Source: Acidobacteriaceae bacterium
Lineage (GTDB): Bacteria > Acidobacteriota > Terriglobia > Terriglobales > Acidobacteriaceae
Direction of reading: 5' to 3'
DNA length: 64,000 nt
Assembly (NCBI GenBank): GCA_003134815.1
Contig: PLCO01000013.1
Location: 1-64,000, forward strand
This document shows, piece by piece, positions 36,524 through 45,393 of the stretch. A program made the translations under genes and the position numbers. Numbering within the stretch: the first letter of the stretch is position 1; each line of letters begins with the position of its first letter. Below the pieces are notes generated by a model, which saw only the letters and a list, made by a program, of their open reading frames with translations, did not search any database and was not told the origin of the DNA.

Positions 36524-37231
36524 TTACGCCACTGCGCCGGGAGCGGCTTGACTGGCTGCAGCCTGGTTTTCCGCCTGCGTCTCGGCTTCCAGTTTGCTTC
36601 CCACATCGGCGGCTGCCTTCGCCAGCACCCTGTGATGAATTGTGAACAGCGCCAACTCCAGCCGGTCGCCCACTCCGGTCTTGTCATAAATCGACCGCAG
36701 ATAGTTCTTGATCACCTGTTCCGTCGTCTTCAGTCGGGTGGCGATCTCGCGATTCTTGCAGCCCTGCACAATCAGCGCCACGATGCGCATTTCTTTCGGC
36801 GTCAACCGGTCGCGCACGCGCGCCCCCACCATGTCCTCTTCAATCGCTTCCGCCGGCGCGGATTGTGTAGGCTGCCAGGAATCTCCTGCCGCAACCCGCC
36901 GCACGCATTCAACCAGTGCCGGCCCCGTGACGCTGCGGAACACCACGCCGCGAAAACCTTGCTGCACATACGACGCCGCGTTTTCGTTGTTCTCCGCGAT
37001 CACAATTCCGCGGCTGTTCGTCGTCTCCAACAGCATGCCCAGGCGCGTGAAATCCGGTTGCAGCGAAGCCGCAAATAAAACAATGGAGTTGGGGAACGTG
37101 GATACGGCATGGTACATCCGCTCGAGATCCGTGCATTGCGCGATGATGCGCAGGTCCTCGTCCATGGCCAGAACCTTTGCGGTGCCGGCCCGGAAGATTG
37201 CCTGCGAATCGGCCAGGATGATTTTGTTCAT
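36524..37231 (-). CDS. NarL-type regulator with degenerate receiver
   Basis: This 235-residue protein pairs a receiver-like N-terminal domain with a LuxR-type helix-turn-helix (RLTPKEMRIVALIVQGCKNR, about 142-161, then IATRLKTTEQVIKNYL). The phospho-acceptor position reads IVLFAASLQ, with Ala (about A54) instead of Asp, so phosphorylation there is impossible. It may be a pseudo-receiver controlled by binding or dimerisation. The Gln/Ala-rich tail is unusual. No kinase is adjacent. Confidence 0.85.
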   Translation of the reverse strand: MNKIILADSQAIFRAGTAKVLAMDEDLRIIAQCTDLERMYHAVSTFPNSIVLFAASLQPDFTRLGMLLETTNSRGIVIAENNENAASYVQQGFRGVVFRSVTGPALVECVRRVAAGDSWQPTQSAPAEAIEEDMVGARVRDRLTPKEMRIVALIVQGCKNREIATRLKTTEQVIKNYLRSIYDKTGVGDRLELALFTIHHRVLAKAAADVGSKLEAETQAENQAAASQAAPGAVA

Positions 37232-37720
37232 TGCGTTTCCCGCTTGCCCCCGTCCCTCATGGAAGAATGTCGGCCCCCGACACCAAACCCGACTCCAAAC
37301 TCTATCCCAAATTCGACCTTGACCCCGATCTCAATCTTCAGTCGCACCTAACCCTGTCGCGCGTGTCGTTCTCCCCCATTTGCCCCTATCGGCATAATGA
37401 CCAAAGTCTTGGCAATTTCCTGATTTGCTACACTTTTTGCCCCCGCCGGTCCACTTCGCAACATCCCGGCCCATTTGGATCCTCGGTTCTCCGGTGCGGC
37501 TATTTCTGAGATTACAGCTTTCAGGGTGGAATAGGGTACAAAAAAACCGCCGAACAGGGCCGCGGAGACCATTAACTATTTTGGGACGTCCAACCGGTCT
37601 CACAAATGGCCATGCACTCCGCAGGGCAAGTGTGGGGCCCGACAACAAGGCGGGCGCCAGGGCGGTTGCCCATGTGAGCGTTTCGATTGTGAGACCGGTT
37701 TGAGGCACTACACTTTCCCT
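37232..37720. other. Long divergent intergenic region with a 14-base inverted repeat
   Basis: This 489-base stretch separates the LuxR-type gene and the fused response regulator. An exact 14-base inverted repeat occupies 37592-37605 and 37687-37700. Inside it, GGGCAA and TTGCCC form a second pair. Minus-strand frames reaching 37331 are overlap artefacts. No clear promoter hexamers were assigned. Confidence 0.55.
37592..37700. promoter_or_regulatory. Spaced 14-base inverted repeat upstream of the fused regulator
   Basis: AACCGGTCTCACAA at 37592-37605 and its exact reverse complement at 37687-37700 are 81 bases apart, ending 20 bases before the ATG at 37721. This could be a looping operator with two half-sites, or a long stem in the mRNA leader that affects translation. 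Confidence 0.6.
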
Positions 37721-39373
37721 ATGGCGAGGCCGATCCTCCTGGCGGTTGACGACGACGTGAGCGTGCTCGAGGCCGTGGTCCAGGACCTGCGCCGCCAATA
37801 CGGCGCCACCTATCGCATCATGCGGGCCGCCAGCGGCCCGGCCGCGCTCGACACCCTTGCCCAGCTCAAAACGCGCGACGAACCTGTCGCACTCCTCATC
37901 AGCGACCAGCGCATGCCCGGGATGACCGGCGTCGAAATGCTCGAGCGCGCGCGCACCATCTATCCTGACGCGCGCCGCATCCTCCTCACCGCCTACGCTG
38001 ATACTGAAGCCGCCATCCGCGCCATCAACACCGCGCGCATCCACTACTACCTCAACAAGCCCTGGGACCCGCCCGAGGAAAAGCTCTACCCTGTCGTCAA
38101 CGACTTGCTCGACGACTGGCAGGCTGGCTTCCTGCCGCCATTCGAGGGGCTCCGCGTCATCGGCCACCGCTGGTCGCTCAACGATCACCGCCTGCGCAAC
38201 TTCCTCTCCCGCAATCACGTTCCCTATCGCTGGATCGACGTCTCAGCCGGCGATGAAGGGCTCACGCTCCTCAAGGACCGCGAGCTCGATCCCGAAAACC
38301 TTCCCGTCGTCCTCTTATCCGACGGCTCCGTCCTCGTCGATCCCGATTTGGAAATTCTCGCCGCCCGCGTCGGCCTCCGCGTTCAGGCCGCCCAGGACTT
38401 CTACGACATCGTCGTCGTCGGCGCAGGTCCCGCCGGTCTGGCCGCAGCTGTTTACGGCGCCAGTGAAGGCCTTCGCACTGTCGTCATCGAGCCTGAAGCG
38501 CCTGGCGGGCAGGCCGGCTCCAGCTCCCGCATCGAAAACTATCTCGGCTTTCCCTCCGGTGTCACTGGAGCGGACCTCGGTCGCCGCGCCTTCGCCCAGG
38601 CCGCGCGCTTCGGCGCGGAGTTTGTCACCCAGCGCGCCACCGGCATGCGCGTCGACGGCCAGTACCGCTTCCTCCAGCTCGCCGATGGGCGCGAAGTCTC
38701 CAGCCACTGCGTGCTTCTTGCCCCCGGCGTCCAGTACCGCAAACTCGATATTCCCGGCGCGGACCGCCTCACCGGCCGCGGCATTTACTACGGAGCCGCG
38801 CTCGTCGAAGCGCTTGCCTGCCAGGGCGAGGAGGTCTTTATGGTTGGCGGCGCGAACTCCGCCGGCCAGGCCGCCCTCCACTTCGCCAGATATGCCACCA
38901 AAGTAACCATGCTCGTCCGAGGCGAAGGCCTTTCCTCCACTATGTCGAAATACTTGATCGATGAGATCGCTCGCACATCCAATATTGTGGTGGATGCCAG
39001 CACTCAGGTCCTTGAAGCCATGGGCGACGAGCACCTCGCCGAGCTCCGGCTGCGTAACCCGTCAGGCGAAGTTCACGTGCCGGCCTCCATGCTGTTTATT
39101 TTTATCGGCGCTGCGCCCGTCACCGCGTGGCTGCCGCCGAACATTATGCGTGACGAGAAGGGATTTATCCTGGCAGGTCCCGATCTGCGCAAGGACGGTA
39201 AGCTGCCCGAGGTCTGGGCCGAAAAGCGCGATCCGTTCCTGCTCGAGACCAGCGTTCCCGGCGTGTTCGTCGCCGGCGATGTACGCGCCGGCTCGGTCAA
39301 GCGCGTTGCTTCCGCGGTGGGCGAGGGCTCCATCGCCGTACAGTTTATGCATCAGTATCTGGCAGGGTTCTAG
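37721..39373 (+). CDS. Response regulator fused to a cysteine-less thioredoxin-reductase-like enzyme
   Basis: This 550-residue protein has three parts. Residues 1-135 are a receiver with D62 (LLISDQRMPG) and K113 (LNKPWD). Residues about 143-222 are a glutaredoxin/thioredoxin-like segment with no CxxC. Residues 226-550 are an FAD/NADPH reductase with VVVGAGPAGLAAA, GGQAGSSSRIENYLGFP and C-terminal GVFVAGDVRAGSVKR. The thioredoxin-reductase CxxC site is replaced by YYGAALVEALACQGE (about 357-370), so it cannot do classic dithiol exchange. The downstream kinase is its probable partner, suggesting redox or nucleotide-linked signalling. The ATG at 37721 is favoured because the receiver starts there. 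Confidence 0.88.
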   Translation: MARPILLAVDDDVSVLEAVVQDLRRQYGATYRIMRAASGPAALDTLAQLKTRDEPVALLISDQRMPGMTGVEMLERARTIYPDARRILLTAYADTEAAIRAINTARIHYYLNKPWDPPEEKLYPVVNDLLDDWQAGFLPPFEGLRVIGHRWSLNDHRLRNFLSRNHVPYRWIDVSAGDEGLTLLKDRELDPENLPVVLLSDGSVLVDPDLEILAARVGLRVQAAQDFYDIVVVGAGPAGLAAAVYGASEGLRTVVIEPEAPGGQAGSSSRIENYLGFPSGVTGADLGRRAFAQAARFGAEFVTQRATGMRVDGQYRFLQLADGREVSSHCVLLAPGVQYRKLDIPGADRLTGRGIYYGAALVEALACQGEEVFMVGGANSAGQAALHFARYATKVTMLVRGEGLSSTMSKYLIDEIARTSNIVVDASTQVLEAMGDEHLAELRLRNPSGEVHVPASMLFIFIGAAPVTAWLPPNIMRDEKGFILAGPDLRKDGKLPEVWAEKRDPFLLETSVPGVFVAGDVRAGSVKRVASAVGEGSIAVQFMHQYLAGF

Positions 39374-39411
39374 CCCTCATGAGCGGATTCTGAATTCTTG
39401 GCACGAGCAAG

Positions 39412-40872
39412 ATGAGCGAGAACACACAACCGATCCACGCTGAACCGATCCAACTCAAGGATCTCGCCGAGGCCCTCCCGCACACGCGTATCTTCGCCTC
39501 CACCCCCTTCGACGCCATTTCCGGCCCCGCTGGGACCAGCATCGACAAAGTCGACCGCGTCACTATCCCGGCCGGCACCGTCCTCGTCGAAGCTGGTCAG
39601 CCGTGGCTCTACTACTGGCTTGTGCTCCAGGGCGAAATGCGTGCCGACCGCCCCGAATCCGATGGCGCCATGACCATGGTCGGCGTCGCGCATGCAGGCG
39701 AAGCTTTCGGCGAAGTCCCTCTGCTCACAGGAAATCCTTTCTCTACTTTCCGCATCACAGCCCTCCAGGATTCAGTCCTCGTTCGCTTCTCCGAGCAGGA
39801 TTTCTGGTCGCTTCTCGCCTGCTGCCCTGACGTTCGCAAAAACGTTCTCGCTGACAGCGCACTCCGCCTTCAGGCCTACCAGGTTGAGGCTCTGCATCGC
39901 GAGAAGCTCGTCTCCCTCGGCACTCTCGCCGCCGGCCTCATGCACGAGCTGCACAACCCCGGCTCGGCCGCCAAGCGCGCCGCTTCGCAGCTTCGCGAGA
40001 ATCTGCTCCGCCTCCAGGAGCTCAGCTTGCGCTCCGCCGGCAAGGCCAAAACCCCGGCCCAGCTCCAGTGCATGAAAGATCTGCTCGAGCACGCCGTCGC
40101 CAGTTGCAATCAGCCTGCCATGAGCAGCATCGAGCAGGCTGACGCTGAAGAGGCCATGAGCCAGTGGCTCGCCGGCGCCGGCGTCGAAAATGCCTTCACC
40201 ATCGGCCCTGTCCTCGTCTCCATGGGCATCGACCACGAAGAAATCGCCTGCGCCCAGGATCACTTCGATCCCGCTTCGTTTTCTGATGCACTCAACTGGT
40301 TCGGCGCGCTCGTTTCCAGCGTCTCGCTCGTCTGCGCCATTGAAGAAAGCATCTCGCGTATCACCGAGCTGGTTACGGCAGTCAAGAAATTTGCCTATGA
40401 CGAGCGCACCCCCGATAAAGAGCTCGACGTTCACGACAGCCTTCAGAGCACGCTCACCATCCTCGGCCACAAGCTCCGCCTCAAGCAGATTCAGGTTGAA
40501 AAGCGCTTCGCCGCCTCGCCCTCCACCATCCGCACTCGCGGCGCCGCCCTCAGCCAGGTCTGGACCAACCTCATCGACAACGCCGTCGATGCTTGTCCGC
40601 AGGGCGGGAAGCTCGAAATCTCCACCTGGTCCGAGCCCGATTGGCTCGTCGTCTCGATCGGAGATAACGGCTCCGGCATTCCTGCCGACGTCCTTCCCCG
40701 CATCTTCGAGCCGTTCTTCACTACCAAACCGCAGGGCTCCGGCACCGGCCTCGGCCTCGAGATCGTTCACCGTATCGTCACGCAAAAATTCGCCGGAAAG
40801 CTCGATGTCGAGTCCCAGCCCGGCGACACTCGCTTCATCGTCCGCCTGCCAGTAAACACTCCCCCCGCCTGA
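39412..40872 (+). CDS. Sensor histidine kinase with cyclic-nucleotide-binding domain
   Basis: This 486-residue kinase has a cNMP-type domain (about 50-150; [19 protein letters not shown]), then a histidine region [19 protein letters not shown] (H-box, about residue 180) and an ATPase domain with the N box [16 protein letters not shown], then G boxes GDNGSGIP and [10 protein letters not shown]. No membrane segment is seen, so it is cytosolic. It starts 38 bases after the fused response regulator, so the two form a likely two-component pair. The bound ligand (cAMP, cGMP or none) is unknown. Confidence 0.9.
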   Translation: MSENTQPIHAEPIQLKDLAEALPHTRIFASTPFDAISGPAGTSIDKVDRVTIPAGTVLVEAGQPWLYYWLVLQGEMRADRPESDGAMTMVGVAHAGEAFGEVPLLTGNPFSTFRITALQDSVLVRFSEQDFWSLLACCPDVRKNVLADSALRLQAYQVEALHREKLVSLGTLAAGLMHELHNPGSAAKRAASQLRENLLRLQELSLRSAGKAKTPAQLQCMKDLLEHAVASCNQPAMSSIEQADAEEAMSQWLAGAGVENAFTIGPVLVSMGIDHEEIACAQDHFDPASFSDALNWFGALVSSVSLVCAIEESISRITELVTAVKKFAYDERTPDKELDVHDSLQSTLTILGHKLRLKQIQVEKRFAASPSTIRTRGAALSQVWTNLIDNAVDACPQGGKLEISTWSEPDWLVVSIGDNGSGIPADVLPRIFEPFFTTKPQGSGTGLGLEIVHRIVTQKFAGKLDVESQPGDTRFIVRLPVNTPPA

Positions 40873-41036
40873 TTTCGGCCCCGGTTGCCCACGGTTGTAT
40901 GAGTTCCGGTTTGCCAGTTTCGGTAGGCCCGCATTTTGCAGCGAATGCTGTCGCATGCTATTGCGCCCGCGCAGCCAGTCTGCAACCGGAATCTGGAGAA
41001 CCTGGCGGAAGTGCGTATGCATCCTCAGCGGGCGCG

Positions 41037-41399
41037 TTACTCGTAGGCCTGCCCATGGGCCCAATCCCCAATGATCGGGAGCTTGACCCGCTTGCCATTC
41101 AACGCGCCGATCACACACCACAGCCACAGGAGGAAAGCAGCCAGCGCGGCCGCACATATTAGACCCATCGCGACACGTGGCCCAAGAAACGCGGCAAATG
41201 GCAGGGCGACGGTCAGGGTGTATCCGAAGAAGATCACAAAGACATTGAATACCAGCGACTGCCAGGCGTGGAATCGCACATAGGGCCGCTTGTTGTAGCG
41301 CCTGATGGCCAGAAAGAAGATCGCCAGGACGGGAGTAAAGTAGGCGATCGCGCCAATCGCATTGTCAGAGAGTCCGGCTTTTTTCGGGGGACTGGACAT
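41037..41399 (-). CDS. DUF4870-like small membrane protein
   Basis: This 120-residue protein has about three or four helices and the family pattern AIGAIAYFTPVLAIFFLA, then VRFHAWQSLVFNVFV. DUF4870/Tic20-like proteins are of unknown function. AAAGGGAGGG precedes the ATG. It stands alone between the kinase and the GH28 gene. Confidence 0.8.
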   Translation of the reverse strand: MSSPPKKAGLSDNAIGAIAYFTPVLAIFFLAIRRYNKRPYVRFHAWQSLVFNVFVIFFGYTLTVALPFAAFLGPRVAMGLICAAALAAFLLWLWCVIGALNGKRVKLPIIGDWAHGQAYE

Positions 41400-41618
41400 G
41401 ATCCCTCCCTTTGGGGGTGTAGAAAGGGCGCTATGTTTGAACTTGTACTAGTGGGCCCGATTCTTTGCATTCCGTCCGTCCCAACAAACGACTAAGGCGG
41501 AACGAACCTTCTGGGGATCATCTACAGACTAATCGAACGAAGAGGCTCGGGTCCTTAACTAACAGAGATGCACGGGTACTTCCGGAACCAGCCCTGGTGG
41601 CAGGAAGCTCGTCATTCC

Positions 41619-41633
41619 AGTGGTAGGACCACT
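41619..41633. promoter_or_regulatory. GntR-type operator variant before the GH28 gene
   Basis: AGTGGTAGGACCACT is a palindrome with the same AGTGGT/ACCACT arms as the sites before the TonB receptors, but with a different centre. It lies 58 bases before the GTG start at 41691, and would be inside the gene if the longer frame were used. Confidence 0.6.
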
Positions 41634-41690
41634 CGACCCCTCATAGCGTATGATGAGCCTCGCAAGAAACTCACAACGCGAGGCATCTCC

Positions 41691-42986
41691 GTGATTGAAC
41701 AGAAAAACTCCCTCACCCACCGATACTTCAATTCGATTCTCACCCTGGCCTTCATCGCCGCTTCCGCCACCACCCTCCACGCGGCCAGCACCTGCAATCC
41801 GCGCGACCTCGGCGCAAAGGGCGATGGAACCACCAAGGATACTGCGGCGATTCAAAAGGCAATTGACGCCTGCGCGACCAAAGGCGGAGGCATCGTCCGC
41901 CTCACGGCGGGCACGTATCTCAGCGCTCCCATCGTCCTCAAGAGCAACATCACCCTCCAGCTCGATAAGGGAGCCACGCTCCTCGGCTCGCCCGATCACG
42001 CCGACTATCCCGAGATCACCGAATTCCGCCTTCCCGGTGTCCAGTCCCTGGTGAGCGCGACGAACGCTGAGAACGTGTCCATTACTGGCGACGGCACAAT
42101 CGATGGCAACGGCGAAAGCTGGTGGCAAATCGCGCGCACTGTTCACAACGCTGGCGTCATGGGCAATCCGCACCCGCGTCCGCGCCTCGTTGTCTTCGAC
42201 CACTGCAGGCACGTCCGCGTCGAGGGAGTCACCATCCAGAATTCGCCCATGTGGCAGCTCGTGCCTTACTATTCCGACGACGTCGTCATTCACAACATCC
42301 GCGTTCTGGCGCCGCAACACGCGCCGAACACTGACGCCGTCGATCCCTTCTCTTCATCGAATGTCCACATTGACCATCTCTACGCCGACACCGGCGACGA
42401 CGATATCGCAATCAAGTCCGGCGCAATCGACTCGCCCGGCGGCGACGATCCCAGCCGCAACATCGTCATCTCCGATTGCACCTTCCTCCATGGCCACGGC
42501 CTTTCCATTGGCAGCGAGCTCGCCGGCGGCGCCAGCAACATCCTCGCCGAGCGCATCCACTTCGATGGCACCGACAACGGCATTCGCGTCAAAGCCAATC
42601 GCGATCGCGGCAATGACGTTTCGAACCTCGTCTTCCGCGATATCGATATGAAGAATGTCAAAAACCCAATCGTGGTCAGCGAATACTATCCCCGCATCTT
42701 GCCATCCGCAAGCGCCGTGGATCCCGCGCCCGTCACGCGCCTCACGCCTCACTTCCACGACATCGTCTTTCAGAACGTCACCGCCACCGGCGCCGCAATG
42801 GCCGGAGCAATCGTCGGCCTGCCTGAAGCGCCGGTCACCGACATTGTTCTTCAAAACGTCAATCTCAGCGGCGATAAGGGATTGTCGATCGGTTATGCAA
42901 CCGTCACCGGCCAGAACGTGAGAGTCGTGGCCGCGCAAGGCGACGCGATCATCAAAATGCCGGGTGCCAACGTCACGCTAAAATAA
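41691..42986 (+). CDS. Secreted GH28 enzyme (polygalacturonase family)
   Basis: This GH28 protein (about 431 residues) has a signal peptide (MIEQKNSLTHRYFNSILTLA, then cleavage near TTLHA-AS) and a parallel beta-helix. GH28 motifs read NTDAVD (usual NTDG), GDDDIAIKS, HGHGLSIGS and GIRVKA. The Gly-to-Ala change at the first motif is unusual, but the catalytic aspartates remain, so it is probably active, perhaps as an exo-enzyme or on a modified uronan. The GTG at 41691 has GAGG seven bases upstream. A terminator follows. Confidence 0.85.
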   Translation: MIEQKNSLTHRYFNSILTLAFIAASATTLHAASTCNPRDLGAKGDGTTKDTAAIQKAIDACATKGGGIVRLTAGTYLSAPIVLKSNITLQLDKGATLLGSPDHADYPEITEFRLPGVQSLVSATNAENVSITGDGTIDGNGESWWQIARTVHNAGVMGNPHPRPRLVVFDHCRHVRVEGVTIQNSPMWQLVPYYSDDVVIHNIRVLAPQHAPNTDAVDPFSSSNVHIDHLYADTGDDDIAIKSGAIDSPGGDDPSRNIVISDCTFLHGHGLSIGSELAGGASNILAERIHFDGTDNGIRVKANRDRGNDVSNLVFRDIDMKNVKNPIVVSEYYPRILPSASAVDPAPVTRLTPHFHDIVFQNVTATGAAMAGAIVGLPEAPVTDIVLQNVNLSGDKGLSIGYATVTGQNVRVVAAQGDAIIKMPGANVTLK

Positions 42987-42996
42987 TTTTCAAAAA

Positions 42997-43027
42997 GCCG
43001 GGCCAGGCCCTTTTTCTTTGGCCCGGC
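42997..43027 (+). terminator. Terminator hairpin after the GH28 gene
   Basis: GCCGGGCCA (42997-43005) pairs exactly with TGGCCCGGC (43019-43027), a nine-pair stem with a T-rich loop, 11 bases after the stop codon. The 3' T-run is short (CGTCTTGTT). Confidence 0.65.
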
Positions 43028-43135
43028 CGTCTTGTTCCGACCCTGATCTTTCGTCGGTAAACGGCCTGACCGGGCCCGCCTTACGCTGCCTGCGGACGCT
43101 TATCCACCGGCAGGCCGCCTTCCGCGGCTCCGAAG

Positions 43136-43477
43136 TTACAGCAACTTCACCGAGGAGACATCGATCGTATCGCCTTCCACCTTACCGGTCACGTTCACGC
43201 GCATATGATCTTTTTTGCTTGAGGCTTTAAGCTCCGATTCGATCTTCTCGTTCCCTTTGGCATCGAATTTCAGAAACTTCTGGTCGCTTGTCACAATGCC
43301 GAAGCCGCTATCTGCGCATTTCAGTGCGCAATCGCGCGTATGCGAGTCTGGATCTGCTGCCACTTTCTTCGAGCAGCTCACATCCACCACCGGCACATTG
43401 TTGTAGGTTGCGGCAAGTGCGAACGCGGGCGTCACAAGCAGCCCCGCCAGCACAATCAGGAAAGTCAATCTCTTCAT
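43136..43477 (-). CDS. Small secreted protein of unknown function
   Basis: This 113-residue protein has a clear signal peptide (MKRLTFLIVLAGLLVTPAFA, cleavage after about residue 22) and a mature part with three cysteines near its start (VSCSKKV, DCALKCADSGFG). The rest is beta-rich and ends SSVKLL. I do not recognise the family. No operon partner is seen. Confidence 0.75.
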   Translation of the reverse strand: MKRLTFLIVLAGLLVTPAFALAATYNNVPVVDVSCSKKVAADPDSHTRDCALKCADSGFGIVTSDQKFLKFDAKGNEKIESELKASSKKDHMRVNVTGKVEGDTIDVSSVKLL

Positions 43478-43746
43478 CGTATTCCTCCGGTTGAGTTTCG
43501 TTTGAATTCTCTACCACGCCCCGGCAGCTTCAGTTTTGCCGAATTCCAGGCCTGCCTTACCCGTTGCCATCTACACACCCACTACACAAAGGAGCAGCGA
43601 GCCGGCATTCGGTTACAAACGTCGCCGAATATTCCTTAGTAGCTCACCCGCTCCGCCCGAATCCCCTGGAATCCCGTTGCCTGGTTCGCGATGTAACCAT
43701 TTCGGTCGAGCCGACTCTATATAGCTGGAGTCTTGATAGTAGAGCC

Positions 43747-44442
43747 ATGCAGACCATCGACACTTTGAATGCGGCCGTTTCTGAGCGCTGGTCCGACCTG
43801 GAAGTTGTCGAGCGCGTGCGTGCCGGAGACACAGGCCTGTACGAAATCATCATACGCCGCTACAACCAGCGGCTTTATCGCATCGCGCGCGCCATACTGC
43901 GCGACGATGACGAAGCAGAAGACGTGATGCAGGCCGCCTATGTGCGGGCCTTTCAGCACCTTCACCAGTTTGCCGGCGACGCGCCCTTCTCTGCCTGGCT
44001 CACGCGCATCGCCGTCAATGAGGCGCTGCAGCGCCTCCGCCTGCGTAAGCGCAGCCGGCAACTGGACGACTTCGAGCAGAATGAGGAAGGTCTTATGAGC
44101 GCCGTCGACACATCTCCCGATCCAGAGCACAGTGCATCCATCGCGGAACTCGGTCAACTCCTGGAAGAGGCCGTTCTTGGTCTGCCGGACCATTACCGCT
44201 CCGTAGTCATGATGCGCGACATTGAGCAATTGTCCACTGCGGAGACTGCGGCAGTGCTCGACCTCAGCGAACAGAATGTCAAGGTTCGCCTGCACCGCGG
44301 GCATTCGCTGATGCGCGGTTGGCTTTTCGCGCGCGTCGGCGAAACGGGCTGCAACGCATTCCCATTTCTTGCTTTTCGCTGCGATCGCGTCGTCTCAAGT
44401 GTCTTCGCGCGGCTTGGCGAAATGGGCCTGAGCGTTCAATAA
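43747..44442 (+). CDS. ECF-type RNA polymerase sigma factor
   Basis: This protein of about 231 residues has sigma region 2 (YNQRLYRIARAILRDDDEAED, then VMQAAYVRAFQHL) and region 4 (LGLPDHYRSVVMMRDIEQLS, then TAETAAVLDLSEQNVKVRLHRG). The C-terminal 40 residues extend beyond the usual end. No anti-sigma factor is adjacent, so control may be by transcription or a distant partner. I chose the ATG at 43747; the frame extends upstream without support. Confidence 0.88.
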   Translation: MQTIDTLNAAVSERWSDLEVVERVRAGDTGLYEIIIRRYNQRLYRIARAILRDDDEAEDVMQAAYVRAFQHLHQFAGDAPFSAWLTRIAVNEALQRLRLRKRSRQLDDFEQNEEGLMSAVDTSPDPEHSASIAELGQLLEEAVLGLPDHYRSVVMMRDIEQLSTAETAAVLDLSEQNVKVRLHRGHSLMRGWLFARVGETGCNAFPFLAFRCDRVVSSVFARLGEMGLSVQ

Positions 44443-44549
44443 ATTCCGCGATGTACCCTTGGCCCCTTCCGGGCCCGCGGCGAGCGATCATTACTCGTTG
44501 GGGTGGTTTGGTCCCTGGCTCTCTTGGCCCCTAAACCTCGGTCCCTGCC

Positions 44550-45326
44550 TTACTGATTCACCCCGCTCGCCAGAAATCCCCCGTCCACCACGAGATTCTG
44601 TCCCGTGACGAATGAAGCGGCGTCGGATGCCAGATAGACCGTCGCCCCAATCAGCTCTTCCGTCTTGCCGAACCGCCCCATCGGCGTCCGCATCAGCAGT
44701 TCCTGCCCGCGCGGCGTCGAGTCCAGCAGTTGCGCATTCAAGTCTGTCCGAAACACTCCCGGCGCAACCGCATTCACCGTCACGCCCTTCTTTGACCACT
44801 CCACCGCAAGCGATCGCGTCAGCGACGCCACGCCCGCCTTACTCGCCGCGTATGCCGCTACTTCGCTCAGCGCCACAAAACTGTTCAGCGATGAAATATT
44901 CACGATGCGCCCGTACCCCCGCTCCAGCATGTGCCTTCCAAATACCTGGCAGGCCCGCAGCGTTCCCGTCAAATTCGTATTCAGAATGTTGGTCCACTCG
45001 GCCTCGGGAAAGTCGAGGGTTGGCGCTCGCTTGATGATGCCCGCGCAATTCACCAAAATATCTACTTTGCCGAATCGCTCCAGCGCCGCCGCCAGCAGCG
45101 CCTCCAGCGTGCTGCGATCGCTCACATCCGAGGACATGCGCAGCGTCTTCCGCCCTCGCGCCTCAATTTCACCGGCCGTCTTGTCCACTTGCTCTTTGCG
45201 GCGTGCCGTGGCAATCACGTCAGCGCCCGCGTCAGCTAAACCAAGACTCAGAGCCCGGCCAATCCCGGAGGTACCTCCGGTCACAACTGCAACCTTGCCT
45301 TCAAGGCTGAAAAGAGAATCTGTCAT
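44550..45326 (-). CDS. kduD: 2-dehydro-3-deoxy-D-gluconate 5-dehydrogenase
   Basis: This 258-residue short-chain dehydrogenase has NAD-binding TGGTSGIGRALSLGLADAGA and the Ser/Tyr/Lys site (SLNSFVALSEVAAYAASKAG). The C terminus GGFLASGVNQ is typical of KduD. KduD works after KduI in breakdown of unsaturated uronates to 2-keto-3-deoxygluconate; kduI begins at 63805. GGAG precedes the ATG at 45326. It lies downstream of the uxaE-like gene. Confidence 0.9.
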   Translation of the reverse strand: MTDSLFSLEGKVAVVTGGTSGIGRALSLGLADAGADVIATARRKEQVDKTAGEIEARGRKTLRMSSDVSDRSTLEALLAAALERFGKVDILVNCAGIIKRAPTLDFPEAEWTNILNTNLTGTLRACQVFGRHMLERGYGRIVNISSLNSFVALSEVAAYAASKAGVASLTRSLAVEWSKKGVTVNAVAPGVFRTDLNAQLLDSTPRGQELLMRTPMGRFGKTEELIGATVYLASDAASFVTGQNLVVDGGFLASGVNQ

Positions 45327-45350
45327 TCCATCTCCGTTGGAAAATGTAGT

Positions 45351-45392
45351 GCCGGTCTCCAAACCGGCTGTCACGCGGGCGTCCACGCCCGC
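45351..45392. repeat. Double-hairpin repeat between kduD and the tagaturonate-epimerase gene
   Basis: Two perfect hairpins sit side by side: GCCGGT/ACCGGC with a six-base loop (45351-45368), and GCGGGCGT/ACGCCCGC with a two-base loop (45375-45392). This looks like a REP-type element in the gap between two operon genes, where it could adjust the RNA level of the downstream kduD. Confidence 0.65.
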
Positions 45393-45393
45393 A

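Noticed and set aside
37331..38218. 295-residue minus-strand frame across the regulator promoter
   Set aside because: Overlaps the receiver domain of the fused regulator in antisense and has no recognisable domain.
39772..41157. 461-residue minus-strand frame
   Set aside because: Antisense to the histidine kinase, whose H, N and G boxes are clear.
41568..41690. N-terminal extension of the first GH28 gene
   Set aside because: It covers the operator palindrome and would bury the signal peptide; the GTG at 41691 fits better.
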